Origin: Alistipes sp. ZOR0009
GTDB lineage: Bacteria; Bacteroidota; Bacteroidia; Bacteroidales; ZOR0009
DNA: 64,000 bases
Direction of reading: 5' to 3'
Assembly: GCF_000798815.1 (NCBI RefSeq)
Contig: NZ_JTLD01000004.1
Location: 328,511 to 392,510 of the forward strand
Part shown: piece after piece, positions 30,001 to 38,900 of the stretch
Layout of the letters: the number at the start of each line of letters is the position of its first letter
Position numbering within the stretch: the stretch's first letter is position 1
Translations under genes and position numbers: made by a program
Notes under the pieces: model-generated
Database searches by the model: none
The model's input: the letters and a program-made list of their open reading frames with translations, nothing else
Told to the model about the DNA's origin: nothing

Positions 30001-33000
30001 TCGAACGATGTTTGCTCCATCATTCACCGCAAAAAGCTGGGTTGTACTTACCGCCGAGCCCAACGCACGCATGGCATCGTACCGCTTTAGCTTGATATTC
30101 TGGAACACCTCTAGCGCCAAGTTGAATGCATTCTCCTTAGGCCAAACAATCTCGCGGTCGTGCTCCCTATCGCTGCTGTACTTTCCGTATGGCGTTAGCT
30201 GAAGCGGAATTTCATACTCGTAGTAGTTATTACGGTAGTCGCTTCCTAGGCGAATAAAAATCGATAAGTCGCCATTTTTCAGCGGTTGGCCATCAATAGC
30301 TTCCGCATGGACCTCCATCTTTAGTCGCTTATACTGGCGGAAATCGTATCCCGTTGTTTTGTAGGCAGCCCTAGCATCGCCATCCTGAAGATCCAGCACC
30401 TTTAGCTGCATCCCCTGCTCGTTCTCCCGGCGTATCTGCGGGTTGCTTGGATCTATAACACGGTCGATACCTGGAGGTAGAATATAGTTTACCGGCGTTC
30501 TGGCCGAGTTTTCCTCAATATTCACGGTCGAAATATCCAACGATCCGTTGGTGATATTAGGCACGGTTCCTGTTTGGCCATCCAGCAACGAGTAGTTATA
30601 CTTTCGCCATTCTCCCTTAACCAGCTCTAATCGAGCAAAACGAAGAATAGTGGTATCGTCAAAACCACGTAGCATCATACGAATAAAACGAATAGACTTG
30701 AAATCTTGGATGGTTCCAATTACCTTTTCGTAATCCGAAACGGGAATCTTAAACTGGTACCAGCTTACTTTGCTTTTCCCCGTAGGCGTGTCAACCTCCA
30801 CATCGCGCTTGTCGCTAACGAAGTTCTTGCCAACCTCTAGCCCATTCGCCGATAGCGGAATACGATACTGGAAGTAAGACTCCGCATCACTCATTGTGTT
30901 ATCGCGGTTGATATCTTCGCCATCAGGTATAGATGTTGCCGAGGTCGAATAGGATTCGCCCGTTTGCTCCGAGGCAGGAGAGTTTCCCTCCATATTATTA
31001 AATCGCTTGTAGCGATCAAGAATACTCATCTTCTGATCATCGAGCACCTTCCCTCTAAAATAGCGGTAGTTGTCGTTCGATGGGTCATTCGCCGCATCCT
31101 TATATATTTTTGAGTCAGCACCAAACATCAGCTCCAACTTTTTGAGGTAATCGGAGAAAAAGCTCTTCTCATCATTATCTCCCAATCCATCAAAACCAAT
31201 ATCCTGATACTTCCGTGCAGTCGAGTTGTTATCAAAGGCATTCACAAGCGCCTGAACTAGCGGAACTCGTCCCCAGGCTGTTGTATCCACCTTGGTTACG
31301 GTGCTACTTGTGGGTAAACCATTCTCAAACGACTTTCTCCCATCTCGTAAGATATCCTCCGAAATGTTTCCTAGGTTGAAAATTAAATCTCCCCCGTTTT
31401 TCTTCGGATTGTAAACAAACGGATCCATCATCCAAAACTCGATGTAATCAACGTTTGCTGTTTCAAAGTCATTAATGGGTAGCGAGCGCATGATACCCGC
31501 CCAACGTGTTTCTGGCGCTGCCAACGTTCCATTGGGAGTTAGCCCCTTCGAATAGGTCGAGCTGGTAATGTCGTAGTTATAGGGACCTTTCTCCTTAGGA
31601 TAGTAGGCTAGGTTTAAAACAGGAATCACGTTGGGAATCCCAGCCACCTCATCCTTCTCGGGGAAAAGTTCCCGCTCTCGAATTTCCCGAACCCAATGGC
31701 TCGATTGCTGCTCCTTATCCCTTTTTATATGTGCAGGAGTGTAGCTGTTGTTCCTTAAGAAAAGAGGATCGATGGAGTACCACGCTAGTAAAGCTCGGTT
31801 ATACCCGTACGCTAGGTTATTCGAAAGATTACCTTCGGGAAATTTATCGGGCTGCCCTTGTGGGGTCGAAGCCAAAACCCAAGCATTCCAGCTACGCAGG
31901 TCGATTGGTATCTTTGCTCCTTCAAAATCATCAATGTAGGAGTTTCCTGCACGTCCTACCGTTTTTGAATGGCCTGGAATAAAGTGGGCAAACTCGGCCT
32001 CGAAAAGAATGCTCGACGGAGCCTGTGTTTCTATCAGCGGTATCTTCTGAACCAAAGAGGTTAGCCAAGGAGCCTTGTTTTGGTACGAAAGGTTCAATCC
32101 CCAAATGGTGTTAGATATAGGCTCATCCGAAAAGGATACCTTCTGGGTCAACGGACGCTCGGTCAGATTTAAGATTGTTGCTCCGACATGAAAATTATCG
32201 GAGATCTTATAGTCGAAATGCGAACCAACCAGCGTCTTTGTCTGGATATTAAACAATGCCTGACTTTCTAAGGAGACCTTGATGGGAACTCCCGATTCAA
32301 GATATGCCTGGTTAATAATCTTTACTCTACCCAAAGCATAGTCTACCGTATAATCTATATTTTCGGCCAGCTTCAATCCTCCAGCAGTTACCAAAACCGA
32401 ACCTTGAGGAACATTCATCGCATTTAACGATATCTCTGAGCCCGAAGAAGATTGGAATGTTCCAAACATCTTGAACTTATTCTTATCGGCCATCTGCTTC
32501 GCCTTGGTAAGCGACGAGTCGTACAGCTCTTGAAATACATACTTGTCGGCTATGGCATTATCCCCAATTCTACTTCTTAGGTAGCTTCCAAAAGGCTGCA
32601 AAACAGGGAAAATAACTTTTCCTCCCTGCGACAGAATGGTAATTCCATCTACAAAGTCAAAAACGCCATCGGGATATGGATCGCCCTGAGAGTTTAGCCT
32701 ATCCAAATTCATTACGCTAAGCAAAGGCTTGTTTTTAATGGCTCCCTCCGGAATGTAGTTAACGCTCGTCCCTGCCTTGCTATCCTCGTAAAGCACATCC
32801 ATGTAGAAGTTATCCTTGTTAACCTGATAGGTTCCAATGGAGTAGATGTTCTTCATCATCAGATGCCAGTTCGGCAGCTTAGGGGTTAAGTTTGTTCCCT
32901 TTAGCAGCTTTACAATTAGAGCCTTAGGTGCTTCCACCCCATCTGTCGAAAGCTCCCCCACCTTATAGGTCTTACCATTGAGCATATACTCGTAGGCAAC

Positions 33001-34338
33001 CCCTAATATTTCGTCGTTATTAAGTGCCGTATTAAGCGAGATGTAGCCCAGCTTACTATTTACGGTATACTCGTTCGGATTTAGACGGCGCGCATTTTCC
33101 AACTTCTCAAAATCTTCGCTTTGCGCTAGCCCAAGTCCCGATAATATAGATGTTGTTTGGTCGATTTGGCGAATTCCTGAGTAGGCTCCATTCATCATGG
33201 AGTAAAGGGTGTTGCTCCCATTGTCGGGGAAAATCGCAGATGGACTACCCGTAAATATTCCTGGCTTATATATGTTCCGCTGCGACTCGCCTAAATCTAG
33301 AAAGGCAACCACATTACGGGCATTTTCAAACTGTGCGGTCTTATTGGTAACCCAAATTTCAATCTTTGTTATGTTGATTCCCGACTGAATTAGCGGAAAT
33401 GTTGATAACGACTTATCATAATTCTCCCTAAAATAGTGGCCTACCAAGAAGTGACGGTTGGCATCGTAGCTATCGGCGGCAACCTCGAACTGTTGATTAT
33501 GCGCACCACCCTTTAGCTCCACCGACTGGCTCTGCCCTCTTTGGCGGCTAAAAATGGAAGTCATCGTTAGGTTACCAAACTTCAGCTGCGTCTTAAATCC
33601 AAAAAGCGATTGGCTTCCAGTAATCAACGTTCCTGGAAGCGGCAAGGATACATTACCCGCCTCAATCTTTTGGATTATCTCATCCTCCGAGCCGGTATAC
33701 TCTACCTTTACGTTATTCTCAAAATCAAATGTTGCCTCGGTGTTGTAGTTGATGTCCATCTTCAGCTTATCACCAACCATCCCAGTAACATTCATCTGCA
33801 GTTTCGACTGAAAATCGAAAATGGTACTCCTTCGAAACTGCTGCGCAATAATAGGATTGTCAGTCCTGTTTGATTTAATCCCAAGAATAAGCTCAACAGA
33901 ACCGCGTGGAATAATAGATATGGTATTGCTTCCAAATACTCTATCAAAGCCATCGCCTCCAACCGTGAGCGTTGGGATTAGGGCATTGGCCAATGGAGCA
34001 CCGACTGTGCTCATATTAGATCGTTGCTGAAGGAGTAGCCCCTGCATGGCTGTCTGAGTTCGGTACCGCTGGTACTCCTCTCTGCTCATCACCTTGTACG
34101 GAATTCCCCTTCCTGCGCTTTGGTTCTTATAGAAAATATACCGATCGCTTTTAGGATCGTAAACCACGTAATCGCCAGACGCCGGGTCTGTATAAAGAGG
34201 CTTTATACCGGCACCATCCTTCTTGGTCACCTCTTCTTGCTGAGAAAGATCGGCAAAGTTTACCGTTCGGAACGGCGTCCCTGCAAATGCAGATGTACTC
34301 CCCAATAGAGCAATTGCAATCAGTAATTTTTTTATCAT
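27025..34338 (-). CDS. sprA: T9SS outer-membrane translocon SprA (Sov)
   Basis: 2437 residues, the largest gene in the window. SprA forms the giant beta-barrel pore through which T9SS cargo crosses the outer membrane. It begins with a signal peptide (MIKKLLIAIALLG to AFAG), has the family's early segment (FDRVFGSNTISIIPRGSVE), long stretches of alternating barrel-like strands, and ends in an aromatic beta-strand (FGFSVRYNIGQ), as expected for insertion by BAM. Its length matches F. johnsoniae SprA (about 2400). ruvA lies 19 bases upstream on the same strand and gcvH follows, the conserved cluster. T9SS partner genes in the window are a porW-like lipoprotein (38901) and a client protease (35066). 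Confidence 0.95.
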   Translation of the reverse strand: MIKKLLIAIALLGSTSAFAGTPFRTVNFADLSQQEEVTKKDGAGIKPLYTDPASGDYVVYDPKSDRYIFYKNQSAGRGIPYKVMSREEYQRYRTQTAMQGLLLQQRSNMSTVGAPLANALIPTLTVGGDGFDRVFGSNTISIIPRGSVELILGIKSNRTDNPIIAQQFRRSTIFDFQSKLQMNVTGMVGDKLKMDINYNTEATFDFENNVKVEYTGSEDEIIQKIEAGNVSLPLPGTLITGSQSLFGFKTQLKFGNLTMTSIFSRQRGQSQSVELKGGAHNQQFEVAADSYDANRHFLVGHYFRENYDKSLSTFPLIQSGINITKIEIWVTNKTAQFENARNVVAFLDLGESQRNIYKPGIFTGSPSAIFPDNGSNTLYSMMNGAYSGIRQIDQTTSILSGLGLAQSEDFEKLENARRLNPNEYTVNSKLGYISLNTALNNDEILGVAYEYMLNGKTYKVGELSTDGVEAPKALIVKLLKGTNLTPKLPNWHLMMKNIYSIGTYQVNKDNFYMDVLYEDSKAGTSVNYIPEGAIKNKPLLSVMNLDRLNSQGDPYPDGVFDFVDGITILSQGGKVIFPVLQPFGSYLRSRIGDNAIADKYVFQELYDSSLTKAKQMADKNKFKMFGTFQSSSGSEISLNAMNVPQGSVLVTAGGLKLAENIDYTVDYALGRVKIINQAYLESGVPIKVSLESQALFNIQTKTLVGSHFDYKISDNFHVGATILNLTERPLTQKVSFSDEPISNTIWGLNLSYQNKAPWLTSLVQKIPLIETQAPSSILFEAEFAHFIPGHSKTVGRAGNSYIDDFEGAKIPIDLRSWNAWVLASTPQGQPDKFPEGNLSNNLAYGYNRALLAWYSIDPLFLRNNSYTPAHIKRDKEQQSSHWVREIRERELFPEKDEVAGIPNVIPVLNLAYYPKEKGPYNYDITSSTYSKGLTPNGTLAAPETRWAGIMRSLPINDFETANVDYIEFWMMDPFVYNPKKNGGDLIFNLGNISEDILRDGRKSFENGLPTSSTVTKVDTTAWGRVPLVQALVNAFDNNSTARKYQDIGFDGLGDNDEKSFFSDYLKKLELMFGADSKIYKDAANDPSNDNYRYFRGKVLDDQKMSILDRYKRFNNMEGNSPASEQTGESYSTSATSIPDGEDINRDNTMSDAESYFQYRIPLSANGLEVGKNFVSDKRDVEVDTPTGKSKVSWYQFKIPVSDYEKVIGTIQDFKSIRFIRMMLRGFDDTTILRFARLELVKGEWRKYNYSLLDGQTGTVPNITNGSLDISTVNIEENSARTPVNYILPPGIDRVIDPSNPQIRRENEQGMQLKVLDLQDGDARAAYKTTGYDFRQYKRLKMEVHAEAIDGQPLKNGDLSIFIRLGSDYRNNYYEYEIPLQLTPYGKYSSDREHDREIVWPKENAFNLALEVFQNIKLKRYDAMRALGSAVSTTQLFAVNDGANIVRILGNPSLSNVRTVMIGIRNPSKQNGIADDGQPKAGIVWVNELRLSNFDESTGWAANARMMAKMADFGVVSLAGSTMTPGFGSLESKLNNRNQKEIYTYDLAGDFELGKFFPDKLGVRIPMHVGYSEAIANEKWSPTDQDIPLHTSLSYIPTQSARDSVRNLAQELTVRKSINFTNVGISKPSESFALISPSNFSVTYAYNEMYSRTPQMERQLQKNYRGIFSYAYNTTPKYFEPLRRVNNRVVSSPYLRLIKDFNIGYVPSQLSFISEITRNYNEIKIRNLSPKSGVDIPSSYAKDFYWNRVYALQWDITRNLKLTFSANNLARIDEPEGIVDKRRDRDAYKVWKDSVWRNIAMGGRNVHYDHAFNVRYTIPINKIPLFNWVSASAGYDARYDWDAGPIMPAGSQYSVGNTIKNMNQTSLNGSLNMVTLYNKIPFLRAINQEFDNPNSKPVVLVKKTYKTEKMTLYKGRKRNISHDLEGVDIKIAVYDANGKAVDAVTQVVSKGRVSVQVAETVKGATVHITGKVEYTPNPLIYAGKLGLRMLMGLRNVSATYTLNQGTILPGYSKSSSWFGTNSSSTGLAPGLSFILGQQDADIYDVAQAKGWLVNNSDFNSPFVMTNMEVFSYRASVEPIKDLIIDLTGNRSYSRNQSRYGTAQDAGTVFNGTFSISVLGIGSAFESPTSGNNYKSAAFERFLSDRSVISLRLAQERAAGSTNGYTGNVKDGYADGYGKLAQDVMLPAFLSAYTSFTPGKVGLKPFSSIPFPNWTVRYQGLSKMKVLKPYIKNADLEHSYRAVYTIGGYNSNPTYDPFTDGFSYVRNAQNDFIPRHEIVNVSISEYFNPLFGVNVGWANNLQTQARVNKTRVIALSLTNNQITEIRTNEWNFSVGYRLDNPIRWIDNETQKVVASYLKVDAGLAFNNNMTIIRKIVEDLVQASDGRNTVTMKLSSDYMFNEKINLRVFFDRVINKPLISNTYPTANTSFGFSVRYNIGQ

Positions 34339-34357
34339 TCCCCTATATTCTCGCTTC

Positions 34358-34939
34358 TTAAAGCCTCTTCAGGGCTGCCTTTATTATTTCTTCTACGTTT
34401 AAGGTTGGAGCATCTTTTACAATGGCATCCAACACCTTTTCTACGCTTGCTTTTACAAAACCAAGCATAACCAGCGCAGCCTGAGCCTCCTCTTTAGCCG
34501 CATTACCACCAGTAAGAGCGTTTGCTCCATCTAAAAGATCCATGCCAACCTTATCTTTCAAGTCAACCAGCACGCGTTGGGCCGTTTTTAACCCGATACC
34601 CTTCACGCTCTTTATGCGATTCAAGTCGCCAGAAGTAATTGCCGTTGCCACCTCGGATGGAGTCAAAGACGAAAGCATAATTCGCGCAGTATTCGGTCCT
34701 ACCCCCGATACGCTAATTAAAAGACGAAAAAGATCACGCTCCGATTTCTCAGCAAAAGCATAAAGCAGCTCCGCATCTTCTCGAACTACGTGGTGCAAAA
34801 AAAGTTTTACATTTTTCTGCTGATGTATCTGTGAGTAAGTATTTACCGAAATATTCAAGCTATAACCGATTCCCCCTGCCTCAACAACTGCATTCGAAGG
34901 TGTAATTTCTTCTAGTATGCCCTTAATGTATTCAAACAT
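34358..34939 (-). CDS. ruvA: Holliday junction branch migration protein RuvA
   Basis: 193 residues. RuvA binds four-way junctions and loads RuvB. Domain I is an OB fold (MFEYIKGILEEITPSNAVVE), domain II has helix-hairpin-helix motifs (ISVSGVGPNTARIMLSSL and IKSVKGIGLKTAQRVLVDL), and a small domain III follows a variable linker (AQAALVMLGFVKASVEK). Length is normal. First gene of a ruvA-sprA unit; a TATCTTTG box lies 45 bases upstream. Confidence 0.96.
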   Translation of the reverse strand: MFEYIKGILEEITPSNAVVEAGGIGYSLNISVNTYSQIHQQKNVKLFLHHVVREDAELLYAFAEKSERDLFRLLISVSGVGPNTARIMLSSLTPSEVATAITSGDLNRIKSVKGIGLKTAQRVLVDLKDKVGMDLLDGANALTGGNAAKEEAQAALVMLGFVKASVEKVLDAIVKDAPTLNVEEIIKAALKRL

Positions 34940-34983
34940 GTCGCCAATTAATATAAATTTATAGCAAAGTTCTCTTAGTTTTG

Positions 34984-34991
34984 CAAAGATA
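34984..34991 (-). promoter_or_regulatory. -7 box (TATCTTTG) for ruvA-sprA
   Basis: On the minus strand the sequence reads TATCTTTG, matching TAnnTTTG, with the ruvA ATG 45 bases downstream. No clear -33 TTG at the usual distance. Confidence 0.5.
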
Positions 34992-35065
34992 TTTATTTAG
35001 GGTAATTAGCATATTATAAGGATGAATTTAACTTAGTTAAATCGTCCGCTCAAAAAACTAACGTT

Positions 35066-37186
35066 ATGCTTAGCCGATCGACTTTAGTAGCTACTTTAAT
35101 TGGCTGCTTTTCGCTAATTAACGCTTTCGGGCAGCAGCAATTGCCGCCATCTTTCTCTCAAAACAGAGCAGGATTCGATGACATCCCCGTAAAAATACTG
35201 GCACCGATTCCGCTTAAATCCCTTTCTGCAAAAAAGGCGCAACAAAACAATGCGAGCTTTCTTAAGAAAAGGGAGTTCGGAACCACCATCTCTACCAACA
35301 TCAATCTGACCGCAGAGGGCCGAAAAGATACGGTAACCAGTACCGTAATCCATCGCCTAATGGTAAAATCGGTTGGTGCCAAAAGTCTTGGGTTAAAGAT
35401 TTCTGCAACAAACATCACCTCCTTCGATAGCCGAAAAATATTCATTTACACCCCCGATAGGCGATACGTTTTCAACACGCTTGCAAAAATTAGCGAAGGT
35501 TCCTCTATTATACTTCCAACCATCCCTGGGGATTGCGCCGTAGTTGAAGTAGAAGAACGATTGGGAGAAAATGCTCAATTCTCAATTTCAGAGGTTGTCC
35601 ACGGAGATATATCACCCCTAAAAGCCTACGATATTGATAAGGACATTTCGCAAAGTTGCAACGTAGATATTGCCTGTAACGAAGGGAAGGACTGGCAGAT
35701 AGAAAAATCCAGCATCGTTAAAATCGAAATTCATACCGGAAACGGAATCCGATTATGCACGGGAACTCTCATCAACAACACGGCTAACAACAGACGCCCC
35801 TACATCCTAACCGCCAACCACTGTATCCAAACGGCAGATCAAGCACGAAACTCTATCTTCTATTTTGGCTACGAAAAAAAGGAATGCGGGCAGGATGCCA
35901 TCATTCAAGGGCAATCAATCTCTGGATCAACCCTTAGAGCAACTGGCCTTGAAAGCAAGCTCGACTTCACGCTAGTAGAACTCAATCAAACACCTCCTCA
36001 AAGCTACCAAGCCTACTATGCAGGATGGGATATCCGCAAAAATCCTTTCAAAACAGCAGGAGCAACCTGCCTGCATCACCCCAATGGCGATGTAAAAAAA
36101 ATATCAATTTCCGCTAAATCCCCCATTGTTGGCGACTACCAAAAAGAGCTAGATAATACGGCCAGCTTCGACCCCAACTCTCACTGGCATGTCGAAAAAT
36201 GGGACGTTGGAACAACAGAAGGAGGTTCTTCTGGATCCCCATTATTCAGCAACAATCATCTAGTTGTAGGTGATCTTTCTGGCGGACTCGCAAGCTGCGA
36301 ACAATCTGTAGACGACTACTACTCTGCCATAAACCGGGCATGGAGCGATTACAACGACCCTCGCTACCAGCTAAAAGCTTGGCTAGATCCTATTAGTAAA
36401 GGAGATTCAACCTGCAATGGAGCATATGCCACCAACCTACCATATCAAATCCAGGTTAGCAACCCGTTTCCTTGCTCTGGTGAAGTTGTCAACTTAACGA
36501 TAACTCCAGAAGATCCGAATTTGAAAATAACCAACCTACAAGCTGATAGCTATAATGAAGTTAACGGAGTTGGAACTAAGTCTTTAACATGGACATTAAC
36601 TGGCAGTGAAGCCAAAGATGTCTACGCCAGCCTAGAACTTAACGGTACACCGCTAGGCTCTGTATTCTTGGTTTCTGTTAAGCCTTTCCCCGCTATACCT
36701 ACAATCTATAAGAAAGGACTTACGCTCGAAACTTCCTCCTTAGACTTAAAACAATGGTACTTAGATGGAAATTTGCTAAATAATACCACAACATCAAGCA
36801 TCCAAATTCAAGGGAAGGGAAGCTACACCATGAAAGCGTTTACTCCCTTTGGCTGTGCTAGCACCTCCAATACCATAATCGTTAACTATTCTGATTTTAT
36901 ACAACCTCAAAACATTGTGGCTTACCCTGTTCCTGTTCAAAACGGGATCGTTCATATAAAACTACAACCCGCTGATGATAAGCAATCTTCATACGACATT
37001 TTTGATGGAGATGTAACCGTAAATATGTACGATATCATGGGACGAAAGCTAAAAGCAGAACTTTTCAAGGGCCCCAACGATCAAGTTGATTTCAGCTTAC
37101 CTTACGTACAGGCTGGGCTTTATATCCTAGAAGTTGTGGGAGGAGGCAAGCGTATCGCAAAAAAAATAGTGGTGACTGGAGAATAG
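35066..37186 (+). CDS. Secreted lysyl-endopeptidase-like serine protease with T9SS type A sorting domain
   Basis: 706 residues. A signal peptide (ends near INAFGQ) is followed by a propeptide-like region, a trypsin-fold domain (about 210-450), an Ig-like or PKD-like linker, and a C-terminal type A sorting domain (from about 620: VAYPVPVQNGIVHIK, VNMYDIMGRKLK, GLYILEVVGGGKRIAKKIVV). The catalytic triad is visible as His252 in ILTANHC, Asp300 in LDFTLVEL and Ser389 in GGSSGSPLF. The domain resembles Achromobacter-type lysyl endopeptidase. The sorting domain predicts export through SprA and surface or extracellular release. Divergent from ruvA-sprA. Lys specificity is inferred from family likeness. 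Confidence 0.88.
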   Translation: MLSRSTLVATLIGCFSLINAFGQQQLPPSFSQNRAGFDDIPVKILAPIPLKSLSAKKAQQNNASFLKKREFGTTISTNINLTAEGRKDTVTSTVIHRLMVKSVGAKSLGLKISATNITSFDSRKIFIYTPDRRYVFNTLAKISEGSSIILPTIPGDCAVVEVEERLGENAQFSISEVVHGDISPLKAYDIDKDISQSCNVDIACNEGKDWQIEKSSIVKIEIHTGNGIRLCTGTLINNTANNRRPYILTANHCIQTADQARNSIFYFGYEKKECGQDAIIQGQSISGSTLRATGLESKLDFTLVELNQTPPQSYQAYYAGWDIRKNPFKTAGATCLHHPNGDVKKISISAKSPIVGDYQKELDNTASFDPNSHWHVEKWDVGTTEGGSSGSPLFSNNHLVVGDLSGGLASCEQSVDDYYSAINRAWSDYNDPRYQLKAWLDPISKGDSTCNGAYATNLPYQIQVSNPFPCSGEVVNLTITPEDPNLKITNLQADSYNEVNGVGTKSLTWTLTGSEAKDVYASLELNGTPLGSVFLVSVKPFPAIPTIYKKGLTLETSSLDLKQWYLDGNLLNNTTTSSIQIQGKGSYTMKAFTPFGCASTSNTIIVNYSDFIQPQNIVAYPVPVQNGIVHIKLQPADDKQSSYDIFDGDVTVNMYDIMGRKLKAELFKGPNDQVDFSLPYVQAGLYILEVVGGGKRIAKKIVVTGE

Positions 37187-37328
37187 CTATCCATCAGAAC
37201 AGAAACTTTTAGACCGTCAAAGGCTGATCGTTTTTGAAGAGCTGAAAGTTTATGAACCGTAAAACACTATCCAGCAGGAGGCATCTCCGTCAACGATAAT
37301 TTACTGTTATTAAGCATAGCACGCCCAA

Positions 37329-37358
37329 TTGCGATAACCCAGATAAACAATAATTTTG
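37329..37358 (+). promoter_or_regulatory. Complete Bacteroidota promoter for mrp-nfu
   Basis: TTG (37329-37331), 19 bases, then TAATTTTG (37351-37358). Both boxes and their spacing match the TTG-N19-TAnnTTTG pattern. The mrp ATG at 37413 is 54 bases downstream. Confidence 0.75.
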
Positions 37359-37412
37359 CACGAGCTAAACTAAAGCCTGTAAATGGTGTTTAAACACCTC
37401 AAATTGTCGATC

Positions 37413-38489
37413 ATGAGCTTAGATATTCAAGAGATCAATAGAGTCCTATCGCAAGTAATTCACCCTGAGAATGGAGAAAACATCATCGCCTTAGGGATGG
37501 TGGAGAACATTAGGGTAGAGGACAATAACATAAAATTCACCCTTTCTTTTAAGAAAGCTCGCGACCCGTTTGCTTCATCCATAAAAAAAGCCTGCGAGTT
37601 GGCTATAGAACAGGCATTCCCCAATTTTCAGATCAAAGGAAACATCCTAGAGCTGGTAAAGGAAACCGCGCCAAAGCCAAAAGCGGCTAAGCCAAACAGC
37701 GACTCGCTATCTGGCATCAAGCACCGAATCGCAATTGCTTCTGGGAAAGGGGGTGTAGGCAAGTCTACTGTCACCTCAAACCTTGCAGTCACCTTAGCAA
37801 AACTTGGCTATAAGGTCGGATTGGTAGATGCCGATATTTACGGTCCATCTATGCCCAAAATGTTTGGAGTGGAAGATGCCAAACCTTTTATGGTGGAAGT
37901 TGATGGGCAAGAACTTATAGAACCTGTAGAAAAATACGGAGTTAAGCTGCTTTCTGTAGGCTTTTTTGTAAAGCTAGAAGACGCCCTCGTTTGGCGCGGA
38001 CCAATGGCTACCAATGCCCTTCGCCAAATCATTCAGCAGGTGAACTGGGGTGAGCTCGACTTCCTCCTTTTCGACCTACCTCCAGGAACAGGTGACGTAC
38101 ACATCACCCTTTCTACCGAATTCAGACCCGATGGTGCAATCATCGTGGGTACACCTCAAGAGGTGGCTCTGGCCGATGTAATAAAAGGCATAAAAATGTT
38201 TACAGGGCAAAACCTCAACATTCCAATTCTAGGAATTGTCGAGAATATGGCGTGGTTTACTCCTGCCGAACTCCCTGATAATAGGTACTATATTTTTGGT
38301 AAAGACGGCTGCAAAAAGCTCGCCGAAAAATATGACCTTCCTCTGCTAGGACAAATTCCTATCGTGCAAAGCGTATGCGAAGGGGGTGACAATGGCGAAC
38401 CTTCATCGCTAACCAATACGCTCATTGCCGAAAAGTTCAATGAAATAGCCCAAAAGGTTGTTCAAGAGTTTTCTAAATTCTCAAACTAA
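37413..38489 (+). CDS. Mrp/ApbC-type P-loop ATPase, Fe-S cluster carrier
   Basis: 358 residues. An N-terminal MIP18 (DUF59)-like domain (about 1-95) is followed by a Mrp/NBP35 ATPase domain with the deviant Walker A IASGKGGVGKST near residue 110, VDADIYGPSMP and LPPGTGDVHITL. Mrp proteins carry and deliver Fe-S clusters. The CPxC motif found near ENM..F in most relatives is replaced here by FTPAELPDN, a form I associate with Bacteroidota. The start at 37413 (MSLDIQEINR) is chosen over 37383 because it fits the family and the promoter. It overlaps in function with the Nfu-like gene 6 bases downstream. Confidence 0.88.
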   Translation: MSLDIQEINRVLSQVIHPENGENIIALGMVENIRVEDNNIKFTLSFKKARDPFASSIKKACELAIEQAFPNFQIKGNILELVKETAPKPKAAKPNSDSLSGIKHRIAIASGKGGVGKSTVTSNLAVTLAKLGYKVGLVDADIYGPSMPKMFGVEDAKPFMVEVDGQELIEPVEKYGVKLLSVGFFVKLEDALVWRGPMATNALRQIIQQVNWGELDFLLFDLPPGTGDVHITLSTEFRPDGAIIVGTPQEVALADVIKGIKMFTGQNLNIPILGIVENMAWFTPAELPDNRYYIFGKDGCKKLAEKYDLPLLGQIPIVQSVCEGGDNGEPSSLTNTLIAEKFNEIAQKVVQEFSKFSN

Positions 38490-38495
38490 AGTTGT

Positions 38496-38747
38496 ATGGA
38501 CCCCAATATCAACCTACTCGAAAGAGTTGACAAAGCACTAGATGCCATTCGCCCTTTTCTAAAAAACGATGGAGGGGATGTGAAGGTTGTAGAAGTTTCG
38601 GAAGAGATGGTGGCCAAAGTTGTTTTACTTGGCGCCTGTGGCAGCTGCCCCTTTAGCATAATGACATTGAAAAATGGAATAGAGCAAGCAGTAAAAAGGG
38701 AAGTCCCCGAAATAAAGGAGGTTATTGCCATTCAGGACGAAGAATAG
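38496..38747 (+). CDS. NifU C-terminal domain (Nfu-like) Fe-S scaffold protein
   Basis: 83 residues, a single Nfu domain: ALDAIRPFLKNDGGDVKVV, then the cluster-binding CxxC in GACGSCPFS, then TLKNGIEQAVKREVPEI. The two Cys of a dimer hold a 4Fe-4S cluster for delivery to target proteins. The gene is 6 bases after mrp, an operon arrangement that supports a shared Fe-S delivery role. Confidence 0.93.
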   Translation: MDPNINLLERVDKALDAIRPFLKNDGGDVKVVEVSEEMVAKVVLLGACGSCPFSIMTLKNGIEQAVKREVPEIKEVIAIQDEE

Positions 38748-38775
38748 CCTCGCTGCTTATAGAGAAAAAATACCG

Positions 38776-38824
38776 AAAGGCACTCTTCTTATATTCATTT
38801 GAATATCAATAAGAGTGCCTTTTT
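38776..38824 (+). terminator. Intrinsic terminator of mrp-nfu
   Basis: AAAGGCACTCTT (38776-38787) pairs with AAGAGTGCCTTT (38811-38822), followed by more T. The interior carries its own ATATTC/GAATAT stem, giving one long hairpin. Confidence 0.92.
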
Positions 38825-38900
38825 AATATTTATAATCACCTTTTTTTGCTATTATTGCCTACTGCAAAACATTAGGCATTTTACAATTAACACCTAATCA

